43,413 bases of DNA from Methylotenera_A sp031429035 (GCA_031429035.1 JANOYU010000057.1:1-43413); one strand, 5' to 3'. Numbered from the stretch's first letter, positions 7,621 through 17,003 are shown. Made by a program: numbers and translations. The notes: generated from the letters alone by a model not told the origin.

Positions 7621-8901
7621 TTAAGTGAGCACGTCAGACCAAATATTAGCCGCCCAAGCGCGGGCATAAATGCCTTCTTGATCGGATGCTTTAGCCGAAA
7701 CGCCGCCACCTTCGGCAGGCAACATGATTTTTTTCGCAGCATCATAGCGGTATACATTGGCTACGTGCATGGCTTGGGTATCATTCACATAACTGTAGCA
7801 GGTGTTTGCAAATACGGGTGCAGGGTCGGGCGCGCCACCGCTCATTAGTGCAACTATGGCATTAGCGCAAATTTTGGCTTGATTGGTCGCTATGTGTGCC
7901 GATTTTGGTAAATTACTATCAATGGCATCGCCTATTACGTGAATATTAGGTACCGCAGTCGATTCGTAAGTGATAAAACTGACTTCGCACCAGCGTTTAT
8001 CGGCATTGTTAACACCAGCCAAAAGCGCAGGTTTGCCTGCGCGTTGCGGCGGAATCACATTTAGCACATCAGCTTTAACCGTTTCAAATTCCGTTTTAAC
8101 CGTTTTGCTAGCAACATCTACTTCAACAATGGCGCTGTTAGGGCGATATTCGATAATTCCGGCATACATTTCAGCAAATGCTTTGGTAAACAAGCCTTTT
8201 TTAGATACCATTTCAGGGTTGGCGTCTAACACAATCACTTTGCTTTTTGGCTTTTGGCTTTTAAAGTAGCTGGCAACTTGGCAAGCGCGCTCATATGGCC
8301 CAGGCGGGCAGCGGTAGGGCGCTTTGGGCACGCTCATCACAAAGGTACCGCCATCTGGCATACTTTCTAATTGCTTGCGTAAATTATCTGTTTGCCAGCC
8401 AGCTTTCCAGGCATGCGGAACTTGCTGTTGCGTGGTTTCTAGGTTGGGTAGTGCGTCGTACATCATATCGACTCCAGGCGCGATGATTAAGCGATCGTAG
8501 CTTATTTCGCCACGCTTCATGGCGACTTTTTTGGCGGTTGTATCAATGGCAGTGACTTCATCTGTTAGCCATTTTACGCCATGATTTTTTTTGACTAAAT
8601 CGTAGCCAAAAGTGAGATCGTTGATGCTTTTGCTGCCACCCAGCACTAAATTACTCAATGGGCATGACACAAACTGGCTAGATTTCTCAATCACCACTAC
8701 TTCGATATTACCAGCGCTCCACATGCGCATATACTTGGCAGCCGTGGTGCCTGCATAACCGCCACCAATAATCACCACGCGGCCAAGGGCGGCTTTGTTA
8801 TTGCCAATGCTTGCGCAAGCAGTGAGTAATGATGTGCTTGAAATAAAAGCACCGACACCCGCAGCTTTTATAAAATCGCGTCGATTCAATGGTTTAGTCA
8901 T
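7621..8901 (-). CDS. fccB: flavocytochrome c sulfide dehydrogenase flavoprotein subunit-like
   Basis: 426 aa FAD protein with a Tat-type signal (NRRDFIKAAG) and then the Rossmann motif VVIIGGGYAG at 42-51. It matches the flavin subunit of flavocytochrome c, which oxidises sulfide in the periplasm and hands electrons to a cytochrome subunit. The two Cys expected to form the redox-active disulfide are present in context: one of C198/C207 in PYRCPPGPYERAC, and C305 in RWCEVSF. The second FAD site IHVIGDA is followed by PKSAHIATNQAK, also typical. It overlaps the upstream cytochrome gene by 8 bp, so the two are made together. A different sulfur substrate is possible. Confidence 0.85.
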   Translation of the reverse strand: MTKPLNRRDFIKAAGVGAFISSTSLLTACASIGNNKAALGRVVIIGGGYAGTTAAKYMRMWSAGNIEVVVIEKSSQFVSCPLSNLVLGGSKSINDLTFGYDLVKKNHGVKWLTDEVTAIDTTAKKVAMKRGEISYDRLIIAPGVDMMYDALPNLETTQQQVPHAWKAGWQTDNLRKQLESMPDGGTFVMSVPKAPYRCPPGPYERACQVASYFKSQKPKSKVIVLDANPEMVSKKGLFTKAFAEMYAGIIEYRPNSAIVEVDVASKTVKTEFETVKADVLNVIPPQRAGKPALLAGVNNADKRWCEVSFITYESTAVPNIHVIGDAIDSNLPKSAHIATNQAKICANAIVALMSGGAPDPAPVFANTCYSYVNDTQAMHVANVYRYDAAKKIMLPAEGGGVSAKASDQEGIYARAWAANIWSDVLT

Positions 8902-9304
8902 GCTGCGCTTTCAAGGTTTGTGGGCTAGGTTGTATGCTGGGCAAGCGTTTTTGCTGTGCAAAGTATACTGCCAGTAAATTAATTTCATCTATATTTAAGC
9001 CTTTTGCATGATGATGCATGACAGTGGCGGCGCGGCTACCATCTTTAAAGCCTAACATTTGCGTCACAAAATAGCTGGCATCTAGCCCCGCTAGCGATGG
9101 CAAAATATCTGCACTGTTGCCATTGCTGCCATGGCAGGCAGCACACGAAGCGGCTAGTGAGCGTATGTGTACAGATTGACTGAGATTATTTGGTGAAGAA
9201 ACAACCTCAGTAGCCTGCGAAATAACAGCAGCTGAGGTAGTAAGAAATGCGATACAACAACTTAGAAAAAACTTGTGATAAAACTGACAAATGACAATTT
9301 TCAT
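8894..9304 (-). CDS. fccA: mono-heme cytochrome c, FccA-like partner
   Basis: 136 aa with an N-terminal signal (about 30 residues) and one heme c site CAACH at 54-58. The probable distal Met is in ATVMHHHAKGL (Met96). The overall pattern CAACHGSNGNS...LPSLAGL is the class I cytochrome c553/FccA type. It directly overlaps fccB by 8 bp, which supports the role of electron-accepting subunit of the flavocytochrome. A single heme indicates the short FccA form rather than the diheme one. Downstream acceptors (cytochrome oxidase) are not in the window. Confidence 0.82.
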   Translation of the reverse strand: MKIVICQFYHKFFLSCCIAFLTTSAAVISQATEVVSSPNNLSQSVHIRSLAASCAACHGSNGNSADILPSLAGLDASYFVTQMLGFKDGSRAATVMHHHAKGLNIDEINLLAVYFAQQKRLPSIQPSPQTLKAQHD

Positions 9305-9360
9305 GATGTTTTATTTTAAGTGTAAAACACCATTCTAAAGGCTTTTTATTATAATTTGGT

Positions 9361-9409
9361 AACTAAAGTCACAAAGCAATCAATGCTTAAACTAGCGGTG
9401 ACTTCAGTT
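9361..9409 (-). terminator. possible hairpin after the ankyrin gene
   Basis: A 12-bp stem (9361-9372 with 9398-9409, one G-U pair on the minus strand) encloses a 25-nt loop just downstream of the ankyrin gene stop. The minus-strand sequence after it is A/T-rich but lacks a clean U run, so it may be only a weak terminator or processing site. Confidence 0.35.
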
Positions 9410-9427
9410 AAACAAATCAGTCGTTAG

Positions 9428-9925
9428 TTACTCAATACTTTCGAAGCATTTGCCTTCTACACAACCGTCATCTTTAACCCCAAGGTCAGTCATTGCTTTT
9501 ACCATTTCGGGGCTACCTGCATCACGGAAGTAGCGAATCAATGAAACATCGGCTTTTAGTTTGGTATTTACATCTGCGCCTTTGCTAGCTAAAAATTTAG
9601 CCAGCTGTAAATGGCCACTTAAAGCTGCTAGGTGAAAAGAGGTATGGTGCGCGACTGGGTGAATATAGTTAATATCAGCACCTTTGCTAAGTAGATATTT
9701 TACTACTTCAATTTGACCGCGGTTAGAAGCCATTTGAATCGGTGACCAACCAAAGAATTTTTCATTAACTAATTTTGGGTCGGCTTTTACAAATTTTTCG
9801 ACCACTTTCATTTTGCCTTCGGTTACGCCATCGGTAAATTCTACTTGCTCATCATCAGTAATGGCTAAGCTGTTTAGTGAAAAACTTAAAGCCAATACTG
9901 CAAATAATGCTTTTAACATGTTCAT
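9428..9925 (-). CDS. exported ankyrin-repeat protein
   Basis: 165 aa with a signal peptide (hydrophobic core LKALFAVLALSFSLNSLA) and about three ankyrin repeats. Visible repeat cores are GWSPIQMASNRGQIEVVKYLLSKGADINY, then HLAALSGHLQLAKFLASKGADVN (both kept here as descriptions of pattern), and a degenerate third. The C-terminus ends with CVEGKCFESIE, two Cys that could pair. Ankyrin proteins bind other proteins; periplasmic ones are found near oxidative stress and redox genes. It lies 44 bp downstream of purL and 123 bp upstream of fccA. ATG at 9925 is used with a GGGAAAAG site ahead; ATG at 9919 is an alternative. Confidence 0.85.
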   Translation of the reverse strand: MNMLKALFAVLALSFSLNSLAITDDEQVEFTDGVTEGKMKVVEKFVKADPKLVNEKFFGWSPIQMASNRGQIEVVKYLLSKGADINYIHPVAHHTSFHLAALSGHLQLAKFLASKGADVNTKLKADVSLIRYFRDAGSPEMVKAMTDLGVKDDGCVEGKCFESIE

Positions 9926-9969
9926 GCTACTTTTCCCTTTTTTAAAGATTGCTGCTTAAATATTTAAGC

Positions 9970-12900
9970 TTAAGCAATAAATTTTCTTGCATTACGGAAC
10001 ATCCGCATCCAAGGCGCATCTTCTTGCCAAGTATCTGGCCGCCATGAGTGCTGAACCGCTCTAAATACCCGTTCAGGGTGTGGCATCATTATACTGAATC
10101 TGCCGTCCGTAGTGGTAAATCCTGTTAAACCTTGCGGTGAACCGTTTGGATTAAACGGATACACCTCAGTTGGCGTTGACGCGCCATGGTTGTTTTCTAC
10201 AAAGCGCAACGTCGCCAATTTGTTTCTTAGCACGTCATTGACAGCAGTTTTTGAATTAAATTCCGTAAAACCTTCACCATGCGCAACGGCAATAGGCATG
10301 CGGCTTCCAGCCATTCCATTAAAGAACAGCGAAGGCGATTCTAACACCTCTACCATAGCAAAACGCGCTTCAAATTGCTCTGATTTATTTTTAACAAAGT
10401 GCGGCCAATGTGCGCTACCAGGTATTATTGAATGCAAATTACTCATCATTTGGCAGCCGTTGCACACGCCCAGCGCAAAAGAATCTGCGCGATTAAAAAA
10501 TGCGCTAAATTCATCATTCGCTCGCGTGTTAAATAGTATGGATTTCGCCCAACCTTCTCCTGCGCCCAGCACATCGCCATAACTAAAGCCACCGCAAGCC
10601 ACTAAACCTGCAAAATCTTTCAGCGAAACGCGGCCACTAATCACGTCGCTCATGTGCACATCGTGCGTTGCAAAACCTGAACGATCAAACGCAGCCGCCA
10701 TTTCCACTTGGCCGTTTACACCTTGTTCGCGCAAAATAGCCATTTTTGGACGCGCTAAATTGAGGTAAGGCGCAGAAATATTGTCATTGATATCGAACGT
10801 GGTGTGCACATGCAAGCCAGTATCGGCGGTGTTTAAGATACGGTCGTACTCTTGCTCCGCGCAGATTGGATTATCGCGCATGCTTTGCATGTGATAGGTG
10901 GTTTCAGACCATATGCGATGTAGATTGACGCGCGAATCTGCAAACACTGGCTTGCAGTTATTGCTAATATTGATTTCATTTTTGTTGGATACAGCACCAA
11001 TTTTATACGCGCTTAAACCTGCGTTATTCAAGGCAATAAAAATAGCTTCTGCGTCACTTGTCCGCACTTGAATCACCGCGCCAAGCTCTTCGTTAAACAG
11101 CATGCTGGCGATATCGGCTGCATTATTTGTTAATGATAGTTCTGCCATGTCAATATCTACGCCACAACGGCCTGCAAACGCCATTTCGCATAGGGTGGTG
11201 AATAAGCCGCCATCGCTGCGGTCGTGGTAAGCCAATATTTTATTTTCAGCGTTTAAGCGTTGAATTTCTGCAAAAAATGTTTTTAATTGCTCAGGGCTAT
11301 CTACGTCGGGCGCAATATCGCCAATTTGACCATAAACTTGCGCCAAACTACTGCCGCCCATGCGGTTTTTTCCGTTACCTAAATCAATCAAAATCAAGCT
11401 GGATTCAATATCAGTGCGCAATTGCGGTGTGAGCGTTTTACGCGCATCCGCTGTATTTGCAAACGCCGTCACCACCAATGAAATCGGTGATGTGACAGCT
11501 TTGTTTTGGCCCAAAGAATCAGTTGAAAAGTCGTTCCACACCGTCTTCATGCTCATCGAATCTTTACCAACAGGAATCGAAATGCCTAAAGCTGGGCAAA
11601 GCTCCATGCCGACTGCTTTTACCGTAGCAAATAGCGCCGCGTCTTCGCCTGCATGGCCTGCTGGCGCCATCCAATTGGCGGATAGCTTCAAATTGCTAAT
11701 ATCATTAATGCACGCTGCGACAATATTGGTTATCGCTTCGCCAATCGCCATACGGCCGCTGGCAGGCGCATTAATTAAGGCTAAGGGTGCGCGCTCGCCA
11801 ATGGCAAACGCTTCGCCCACGTTGGTTTCAAAACCTGCAAGCGTCACAGCGACGTCACTCACTGGCACTTGCCATGGCCCCACCATTTGGTCGCGCGCGA
11901 TTAAACCGGTGACTGAGCGATCGCCAATGGTGATGAGGAAGGTTTTATCGGCCACGCCTGGCAGGCGCAATACACGGGTTACGGCGTCTTTGATGTCAAT
12001 TTTAGTTGTATCAAATGCGGTTAATTTTTTGGCGACACTTTTCACGTTGCGCGTCATTTTAGGCGGCTTGCCCAGTAAAACGCTTAAATCCATATCCACA
12101 GGATTATTGTTAAAATGCGCATCTTTAACCGTTAAATGGCGCTCTTCGGTGGCATAACCAACCACCACAAATGGGCAACGCTCGCGTTCGCACATGGCTT
12201 TAAAACGTGGCAAATCTGTGAGTAGAACCGCCATCACATAACGTTCCTGCGCCTCGTTGCTCCATAACTCTCGTGGCGACATGCCTGGCTCTTCGTTATG
12301 CACATCGCGTAAATTAAAAATTGCGCCCACTTTGGCATCGTTCACCAACTCAGGAAAAGCGTTAGAAATACCGCCCGCGCCCACATCGTGAATGCTGACG
12401 ATTGGATTTTTGTCGCCAAGCTGCCAGCAGCGGTCTATCACTTCTTGCGCGCGGCGTTGCAGCTCAGGATTGCCGCGTTGCACCGAATCAAAATCTAAGT
12501 TTTCAGTATTAGCGCCAGTATCCATACTACTTGCAGCGCTACCGCCCAAGCCAATCAACATTGCTGGCCCGCCGAGTTGAATTAGTGCTGCACCTGCTGG
12601 GATGACGCTTTTTAACGAATGACTGGCTGAAATATTACCGACACCGCCCGCCAACATAATGGGTTTGTGGTATCCACGCACATCCTCATCACCATTTGAA
12701 TTGCTTGTAGTTAACTCAAAGGTTCGGAAATAACCCGCAATGTTCGGCCGACCAAATTCATTGTTATACGCCGCGCCGCCCAGCGGGCCATCAAGCATAA
12801 TTTGTAGCGGTGTTGCGATGCGGCCAGGCTTGCCATACCCATGCTCGCCAGAATTAATTTCCCAAGGCTGCACAAAGTTGGGAATATTCAAATTAGACAC

Positions 12901-13968
12901 CGAAAACCCTGTTAAACCAGCTTTAGGCTTGCTTCCCACGCCAGTTGCACCTTCATCACGAATCTCGCCACCCGCGCCAGTAGCCGCGCCTGCAAACGGT
13001 GAAATGGCTGTTGGGTGGTTATGCGTTTCAACTTTCATCAAGTAGTGCATGTCTTCTTCGGTGAACTTATATTCGCCATTTTGCGGGTAAAAACGCTTGG
13101 TTTTTTGACCAGCAACAATCGAAGAATTATCAGAATAAGCCACCACGGTGTGGCCAGGGTTCTGCTTATGCGTGTTGCGAATCATGCCAAACAGCGAAAT
13201 ATCTTGTGCTTCGCCGTCGATAATCCAATCCGCGTTAAAAATTTTGTGGCGACAATGCTCAGAGTTGGCCTGTGCAAACATCATCAGCTCAACATCCGTC
13301 GGGTTGCGGCCAATTTTTGTGAAGTTTTCGAGTAGATAATCCACTTCGTCGACTGACAACGCCAAGCCCATTTCATTGTTGGCTGCAACAAGTGCAGCTT
13401 TGCCGCCCTGCAAAATATCTATAGTGCTGAGTGGTGTTGGCTGCGCACTGTGAAAGAGTTTTTGGGCATCATTTAAATCGCCAAAAACTTGCTCAGTCAT
13501 GCGATCATGAATGGCTGCTTTTAATGCAGTTTTTTCAGCATCGCTAAGAGGCGCGCCAGTGCCAGAGTTGGTATTGGTGCTAACGTAATAAGCAATGCCG
13601 CGCTCAATACGTAAAACGCTTTCTAGGCCACAGTTTTTAGCAATATCGGTAGCGCGCGAAGCCCACGGCGAAATAGTGCCAATGCGTGGAATAACCAATA
13701 ATAACTCTAAATTAGATGCTCTGGAAGGCGCATGGATATTAGCTTGTAGGCTATCGTTAGAAGCCGCTCCATAAGTTAAAATTTGCGTTAGCGTATTTTT
13801 TTCGCTGTCGTTTAACGCTGCGCTACTAAACGCAAAATGTACAAACTCAGCATAAATATGTGAAATACTAGGCGCAGCAATTTTAACTGCAGCATAAAGT
13901 TTATCTAAACGAAATTGAGATAAAGCGGGGCTGCCGCGTAGAGTTAGATAGTGGGCTTGATTTGACAT
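9970..13968 (-). CDS. purL: phosphoribosylformylglycinamidine synthase, long form
   Basis: 1332 aa, the full length of the single-chain PurL of beta- and gammaproteobacteria. It converts FGAR to FGAM with glutamine and ATP in purine synthesis. The N-terminal PurS-like domain, the two tandem ATP/AIRS-like domains (METHNHPTAI, GIVSIHDVGAGG region, second HDRSDGGL) and the C-terminal glutaminase are all present. The glutaminase nucleophile is in GVCNGCQMM near residue 1169, and PHPERVF lies close to the end. No frame interruption. It begins 44 bp downstream of the feoB stop on the same strand, but its promoter is not obvious. Confidence 0.97.
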   Translation of the reverse strand: MSNQAHYLTLRGSPALSQFRLDKLYAAVKIAAPSISHIYAEFVHFAFSSAALNDSEKNTLTQILTYGAASNDSLQANIHAPSRASNLELLLVIPRIGTISPWASRATDIAKNCGLESVLRIERGIAYYVSTNTNSGTGAPLSDAEKTALKAAIHDRMTEQVFGDLNDAQKLFHSAQPTPLSTIDILQGGKAALVAANNEMGLALSVDEVDYLLENFTKIGRNPTDVELMMFAQANSEHCRHKIFNADWIIDGEAQDISLFGMIRNTHKQNPGHTVVAYSDNSSIVAGQKTKRFYPQNGEYKFTEEDMHYLMKVETHNHPTAISPFAGAATGAGGEIRDEGATGVGSKPKAGLTGFSVSNLNIPNFVQPWEINSGEHGYGKPGRIATPLQIMLDGPLGGAAYNNEFGRPNIAGYFRTFELTTSNSNGDEDVRGYHKPIMLAGGVGNISASHSLKSVIPAGAALIQLGGPAMLIGLGGSAASSMDTGANTENLDFDSVQRGNPELQRRAQEVIDRCWQLGDKNPIVSIHDVGAGGISNAFPELVNDAKVGAIFNLRDVHNEEPGMSPRELWSNEAQERYVMAVLLTDLPRFKAMCERERCPFVVVGYATEERHLTVKDAHFNNNPVDMDLSVLLGKPPKMTRNVKSVAKKLTAFDTTKIDIKDAVTRVLRLPGVADKTFLITIGDRSVTGLIARDQMVGPWQVPVSDVAVTLAGFETNVGEAFAIGERAPLALINAPASGRMAIGEAITNIVAACINDISNLKLSANWMAPAGHAGEDAALFATVKAVGMELCPALGISIPVGKDSMSMKTVWNDFSTDSLGQNKAVTSPISLVVTAFANTADARKTLTPQLRTDIESSLILIDLGNGKNRMGGSSLAQVYGQIGDIAPDVDSPEQLKTFFAEIQRLNAENKILAYHDRSDGGLFTTLCEMAFAGRCGVDIDMAELSLTNNAADIASMLFNEELGAVIQVRTSDAEAIFIALNNAGLSAYKIGAVSNKNEINISNNCKPVFADSRVNLHRIWSETTYHMQSMRDNPICAEQEYDRILNTADTGLHVHTTFDINDNISAPYLNLARPKMAILREQGVNGQVEMAAAFDRSGFATHDVHMSDVISGRVSLKDFAGLVACGGFSYGDVLGAGEGWAKSILFNTRANDEFSAFFNRADSFALGVCNGCQMMSNLHSIIPGSAHWPHFVKNKSEQFEARFAMVEVLESPSLFFNGMAGSRMPIAVAHGEGFTEFNSKTAVNDVLRNKLATLRFVENNHGASTPTEVYPFNPNGSPQGLTGFTTTDGRFSIMMPHPERVFRAVQHSWRPDTWQEDAPWMRMFRNARKFIA

Positions 13969-14012
13969 GGAATGCGGTTGAATTTTAATTAAAAAAACAA
14001 TCCGTTATTTTA

Positions 14013-15803
14013 TCAGAAACCTAGCGCCCGCGCCCCTTGATAAAACACAAAACTAACTAGCCAAGCCAAGCCGAGCGACCAAACAATTGATAACCACATA
14101 AACGCACTACTTTTAGACTCTGTTTTTAATGTAGCAATAGTAGATAAACAAGGCGTATAAATTAGCGTAAACAACATAAAGCTCATGCCCTGCACCCAAT
14201 CGATATTGGTGGCAATTTGGTGGGTCAGTGCATCACCTTGTAGGCCGTAAATCACCGCTAGCGAGCCCACAACAATCTCTTTAGCCACAAAGCCAAATAT
14301 CAGCGCAATGGCAAGCTGTGTATCAATACCAATAGGGTCGAGTATTGGTGCGAATAAAATGCCGATTTGCCCGGCCAGTGTACCCGCGCTAGCAGGCGCC
14401 ACATTGGTGGGATAATTGGTTAGCACCCACACCATTACCACGCCAAATATAATAAATTTGCTGGCGCGCTTTAAAAAGTATTTCACCTCTTGCCAGCCGC
14501 GCAGCCATATTTGGCGAGGCGTGGGAAAGCGATATGGTGGCAGCTCTAAAATAAATGGCTCGCTACTTTTGTATTGGCCTTTAAACAAAATAGCGGTTAA
14601 AAAGATGGTAAAAAAGCTCACCATGTACAGCGTAAACATTATATAAGCGGCTTGTTGCGGTCTAAAAATAGCGGCAATCATAAACAAAAATACTTGCAGC
14701 CGCGCCGAGCATAACGATAGCGGAATCACCAGCATAGTCAGCAAGCGCATGGGGCGGCTGCGCATTACGCGTGTGCCCATTAGCGCCGGCACGTTGCAGC
14801 CAAACCCCATCAGCACCATCACAAAACCGCGACCATCAAGGCCAATTTTCGACATTAGCGCATCCATTAAAAAAGCCGCGCGCGATAAATAGCCACTATC
14901 TTCTACCATGCTCATCACCAAAAAGAAGATAACGATGACGGGCACAAATGCCGCCACTGTACTAATGCCGTTAAAAATACCATCTAGCAGCAAACCATTT
15001 AACCAGCTAGGTAATCCCGCCAATAGTGGCTCTAGCGCGATACTGCGAATCAATCCTAATAGCCACGCCATGCCATCTTGCAGTGGTTTGCCAGCGGTAA
15101 AAATAAATTGAAACAGCAAAAACATCGCCAAAAAGAATAAAGGCAGGCCCCAAATGGGATGCAGCAATACTTTGTCAATGTTATCAGTCGTTTCATCGTT
15201 AAGTTCGGCAGGCATTTGTACCGCACTTTTCACAATGTGTTGCATTTCTGCTTCAATTTGGTTGTCGGCATCGAGCTTGCTGGCAATGTCGCTAGGGGCG
15301 ATTAAATTGACATTTTCGACAATTTGTCTAGCAGCAGTTTGCAAGGCTTGTGGGCAGCCATCGCCATATTTTGCGCTAATTTGTAATACGGGAAATCCCA
15401 GCTGCTGCGCCATATTTTGTGTGTCGATGCTAATGCCAGAGCGTTTGGCCTCATCTTGCATGTTTAGCAGCAATATGGTGGGTAAGCCTAAGTTTTTAAT
15501 TTGCAGCGCCAACGATAATTGGCGATCAATCTGCGAGCTATTCAGTACAATCATGGCTAAATCTACATGGTTGTTACTTAAAAAATGTCGCACCACTTGT
15601 TCATCATCCGAAAAACCGTGTAAATCGTAAATACCCGGCAAATCAATCAGCTCGCCAATATGGCCACCAATGAGAATTTTTGCACTGGCTAAATCAACGG
15701 TAATGCCTGGCCAATTGCCAACGCGTGCAGAGGCGCCGCTAAGCCGATTAAATAAGGTAGATTTGCCCGTGTTGGGCATGCCAAGCAGGGCGATGCGTTT
15801 CAT
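14013..15803 (-). CDS. feoB: ferrous iron transport protein B
   Basis: 596 aa Fe(II) transporter of the inner membrane. The N-terminal G domain has G1 GMPNTGKST (8-16), G3 DLPGIYDL and G4 LNMQDEA, followed by the GDI-like linker and the membrane part with two gate repeats (GFGCNVPALMGTR with its conserved Cys, and GFVAKEIVVGSLAVIYG). It is shorter than the about 770 aa enterobacterial form, but both gates and the G domain are intact, so this is the compact FeoB type rather than a truncation. FeoA lies 14 bp upstream and the pair shares a promoter with a Fur-like box. Confidence 0.95.
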   Translation of the reverse strand: MKRIALLGMPNTGKSTLFNRLSGASARVGNWPGITVDLASAKILIGGHIGELIDLPGIYDLHGFSDDEQVVRHFLSNNHVDLAMIVLNSSQIDRQLSLALQIKNLGLPTILLLNMQDEAKRSGISIDTQNMAQQLGFPVLQISAKYGDGCPQALQTAARQIVENVNLIAPSDIASKLDADNQIEAEMQHIVKSAVQMPAELNDETTDNIDKVLLHPIWGLPLFFLAMFLLFQFIFTAGKPLQDGMAWLLGLIRSIALEPLLAGLPSWLNGLLLDGIFNGISTVAAFVPVIVIFFLVMSMVEDSGYLSRAAFLMDALMSKIGLDGRGFVMVLMGFGCNVPALMGTRVMRSRPMRLLTMLVIPLSLCSARLQVFLFMIAAIFRPQQAAYIMFTLYMVSFFTIFLTAILFKGQYKSSEPFILELPPYRFPTPRQIWLRGWQEVKYFLKRASKFIIFGVVMVWVLTNYPTNVAPASAGTLAGQIGILFAPILDPIGIDTQLAIALIFGFVAKEIVVGSLAVIYGLQGDALTHQIATNIDWVQGMSFMLFTLIYTPCLSTIATLKTESKSSAFMWLSIVWSLGLAWLVSFVFYQGARALGF

Positions 15804-15817
15804 GCGTTAAATTGTAT

Positions 15818-16042
15818 TTATGCTGCGAGTTGAATGCGCGCTGCGTCTGTGCCGCGCAAAATAATATCAGTGGCGCCAATGCGCACGTGCAATGGGCCAT
15901 TAAAGCTGGCACGCCGAATAAGCTCAATTTTTTTACCAATTTTAAAGCCTAGCGCGTTCAAGCGCTGATACAACGCATGTTCGGCATGAATGGCGTGAAT
16001 AATGCCTTGTTGGCCTGGGGCTAATGTACTAAGAATAGTCAT
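15818..16042 (-). CDS. feoA: ferrous iron transport protein A
   Basis: 74 aa SH3-like small cytoplasmic protein needed for FeoB-dependent Fe(II) uptake. The family pattern is seen: LAPGQQGIIHAI, YQRLNALGFKIGKKIELIRRA, then GPLHVRIGATDIILRG ending in the usual A..I. Typical length. It is the first gene of feoAB; the ATG at 16042 is preceded by the promoter with a Fur-like palindrome. No FeoC is present. Confidence 0.93.
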   Translation of the reverse strand: MTILSTLAPGQQGIIHAIHAEHALYQRLNALGFKIGKKIELIRRASFNGPLHVRIGATDIILRGTDAARIQLAA

Positions 16043-16061
16043 ACATGCTAAGAATAAACTA

Positions 16062-16105
16062 AATGATAATAGTTCTTATTATTGCAGAATATACTAATAA
16101 GTCAA
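16062..16105 (-). promoter_or_regulatory. feoAB promoter with Fur-box-like palindrome
   Basis: On the minus strand a -35 TTGACT (16100-16105) and -10 AATAAT (16078-16083) are separated by 16 bp. A 22-bp imperfect palindrome at 16062-16083 (ATGATAAT on one side, TTATTATT on the other, about 16 of 22 symmetric positions) resembles the Fur box built on GATAAT/ATTATC and covers the -10. Iron repression by Fur is therefore expected for feoAB; no experiment is implied. Confidence 0.55.
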
Positions 16106-16146
16106 TCACATTTATTTGCTTTGTAAGTAAATGCCATGTGTAAAAA

Positions 16147-16166
16147 AAGCCTGCAAAAGCAGGCTT
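16147..16166 (-). terminator. intrinsic terminator of the PPIase operon
   Basis: Perfect 8-bp stem AAGCCTGC / GCAGGCTT with an AAAA (minus strand TTTT) loop. On the minus strand it is followed by a run of Ts (complement of 16142-16148), the standard form of a rho-independent terminator. It follows the PPIase gene and separates it from the feoA promoter. Confidence 0.85.
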
Positions 16167-16208
16167 ATTTGTGGATTTAGCGATTAGGCAAAATTTGTAA
16201 AAAACGAT

Positions 16209-17003
16209 TTACTTGGTTGCACCAGGCACATCAATTTTAGCTTTTTCTTTCAAGCCCAACATCATTTTTTCTAGCTTACGTTGCTGCAAGGTGCGCTCTA
16301 AGCCATCTTTTACCTTGTCATATGGTGGCACTTGGGTGGCGCGACTATCGTTTAATTTAATCACATGCCAGCCAAATTGGGTTTGAATCGGCGCACTGAC
16401 GTCACCTTTTTTCATGCTAGTCACCGCATCGCTAAACGGTTTAACCATACCTGCGGGCGAGAACCAGCCTAAATCACCACCTTTTTCTTTACTGCCTGGG
16501 TCTAATGATTTTTCTTTGGCTATTTTAGCAAAATCACCTTTTTTTACGGCCGCGGCCACATCATTTGCCTCGGCCTCAGTTTTTACTAAAATATGGCGTG
16601 CACTGTACTCTTTATCGCCCAATTCTTTTTTGTACTGCTCGTAAGCTTCTTTTTTATCCGCATCTGTTACAGGGTTTTTCTTCATAAAATCGGCTAAAAA
16701 AGCATTTACAATCAATTTTTTATGACCAATTTCTGATGCAACCATTAAATCAGAATTTTTATCAACGCCTTGCTTTACTGCTTCTTGATAAGCCAATTCA
16801 GAACCGATAAGCTCGTTAATGACGGCATTTTTTAAGCCATCGCCTTTTTGGCCACGCGCCTGTGCGTCTTTCATAATGTAATCTACCCAGCTTTGTTTGA
16901 TGGGTTTGCCGTTTACGGTGGCGGGGTCTGCCGCAAAACTGCTGGCAGTAAATGCAAGTGTAGACACTGCGAAAATAGTGGCGATAAGTTGCGAGATTTT
17001 CAT
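16209..17003 (-). CDS. exported parvulin-type peptidyl-prolyl isomerase
   Basis: 264 aa periplasmic PpiC/parvulin-type folding catalyst. A signal peptide ends at SSFA-ADPA. An N-terminal helical SurA-like chaperone region (about 25-130) is followed by one parvulin domain (about 131-225) with the hallmarks SARHILVKTEAEA, KEKGGDLGWFSPAGMVKPF and TQFGWHVIKL. It helps outer-membrane and periplasmic proteins fold. It is the last gene of the unit yciB-yciI-bolA-PPIase (53 bp after the BolA stop), an arrangement seen in other betaproteobacteria. Confidence 0.92.
   Translation of the reverse strand: MKISQLIATIFAVSTLAFTASSFAADPATVNGKPIKQSWVDYIMKDAQARGQKGDGLKNAVINELIGSELAYQEAVKQGVDKNSDLMVASEIGHKKLIVNAFLADFMKKNPVTDADKKEAYEQYKKELGDKEYSARHILVKTEAEANDVAAAVKKGDFAKIAKEKSLDPGSKEKGGDLGWFSPAGMVKPFSDAVTSMKKGDVSAPIQTQFGWHVIKLNDSRATQVPPYDKVKDGLERTLQQRKLEKMMLGLKEKAKIDVPGATK

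Noticed and set aside
11360..12157. Long plus-strand frame antisense to purL
   Set aside because: It is the mirror of purL coding sequence, with no independent motif or start signal.
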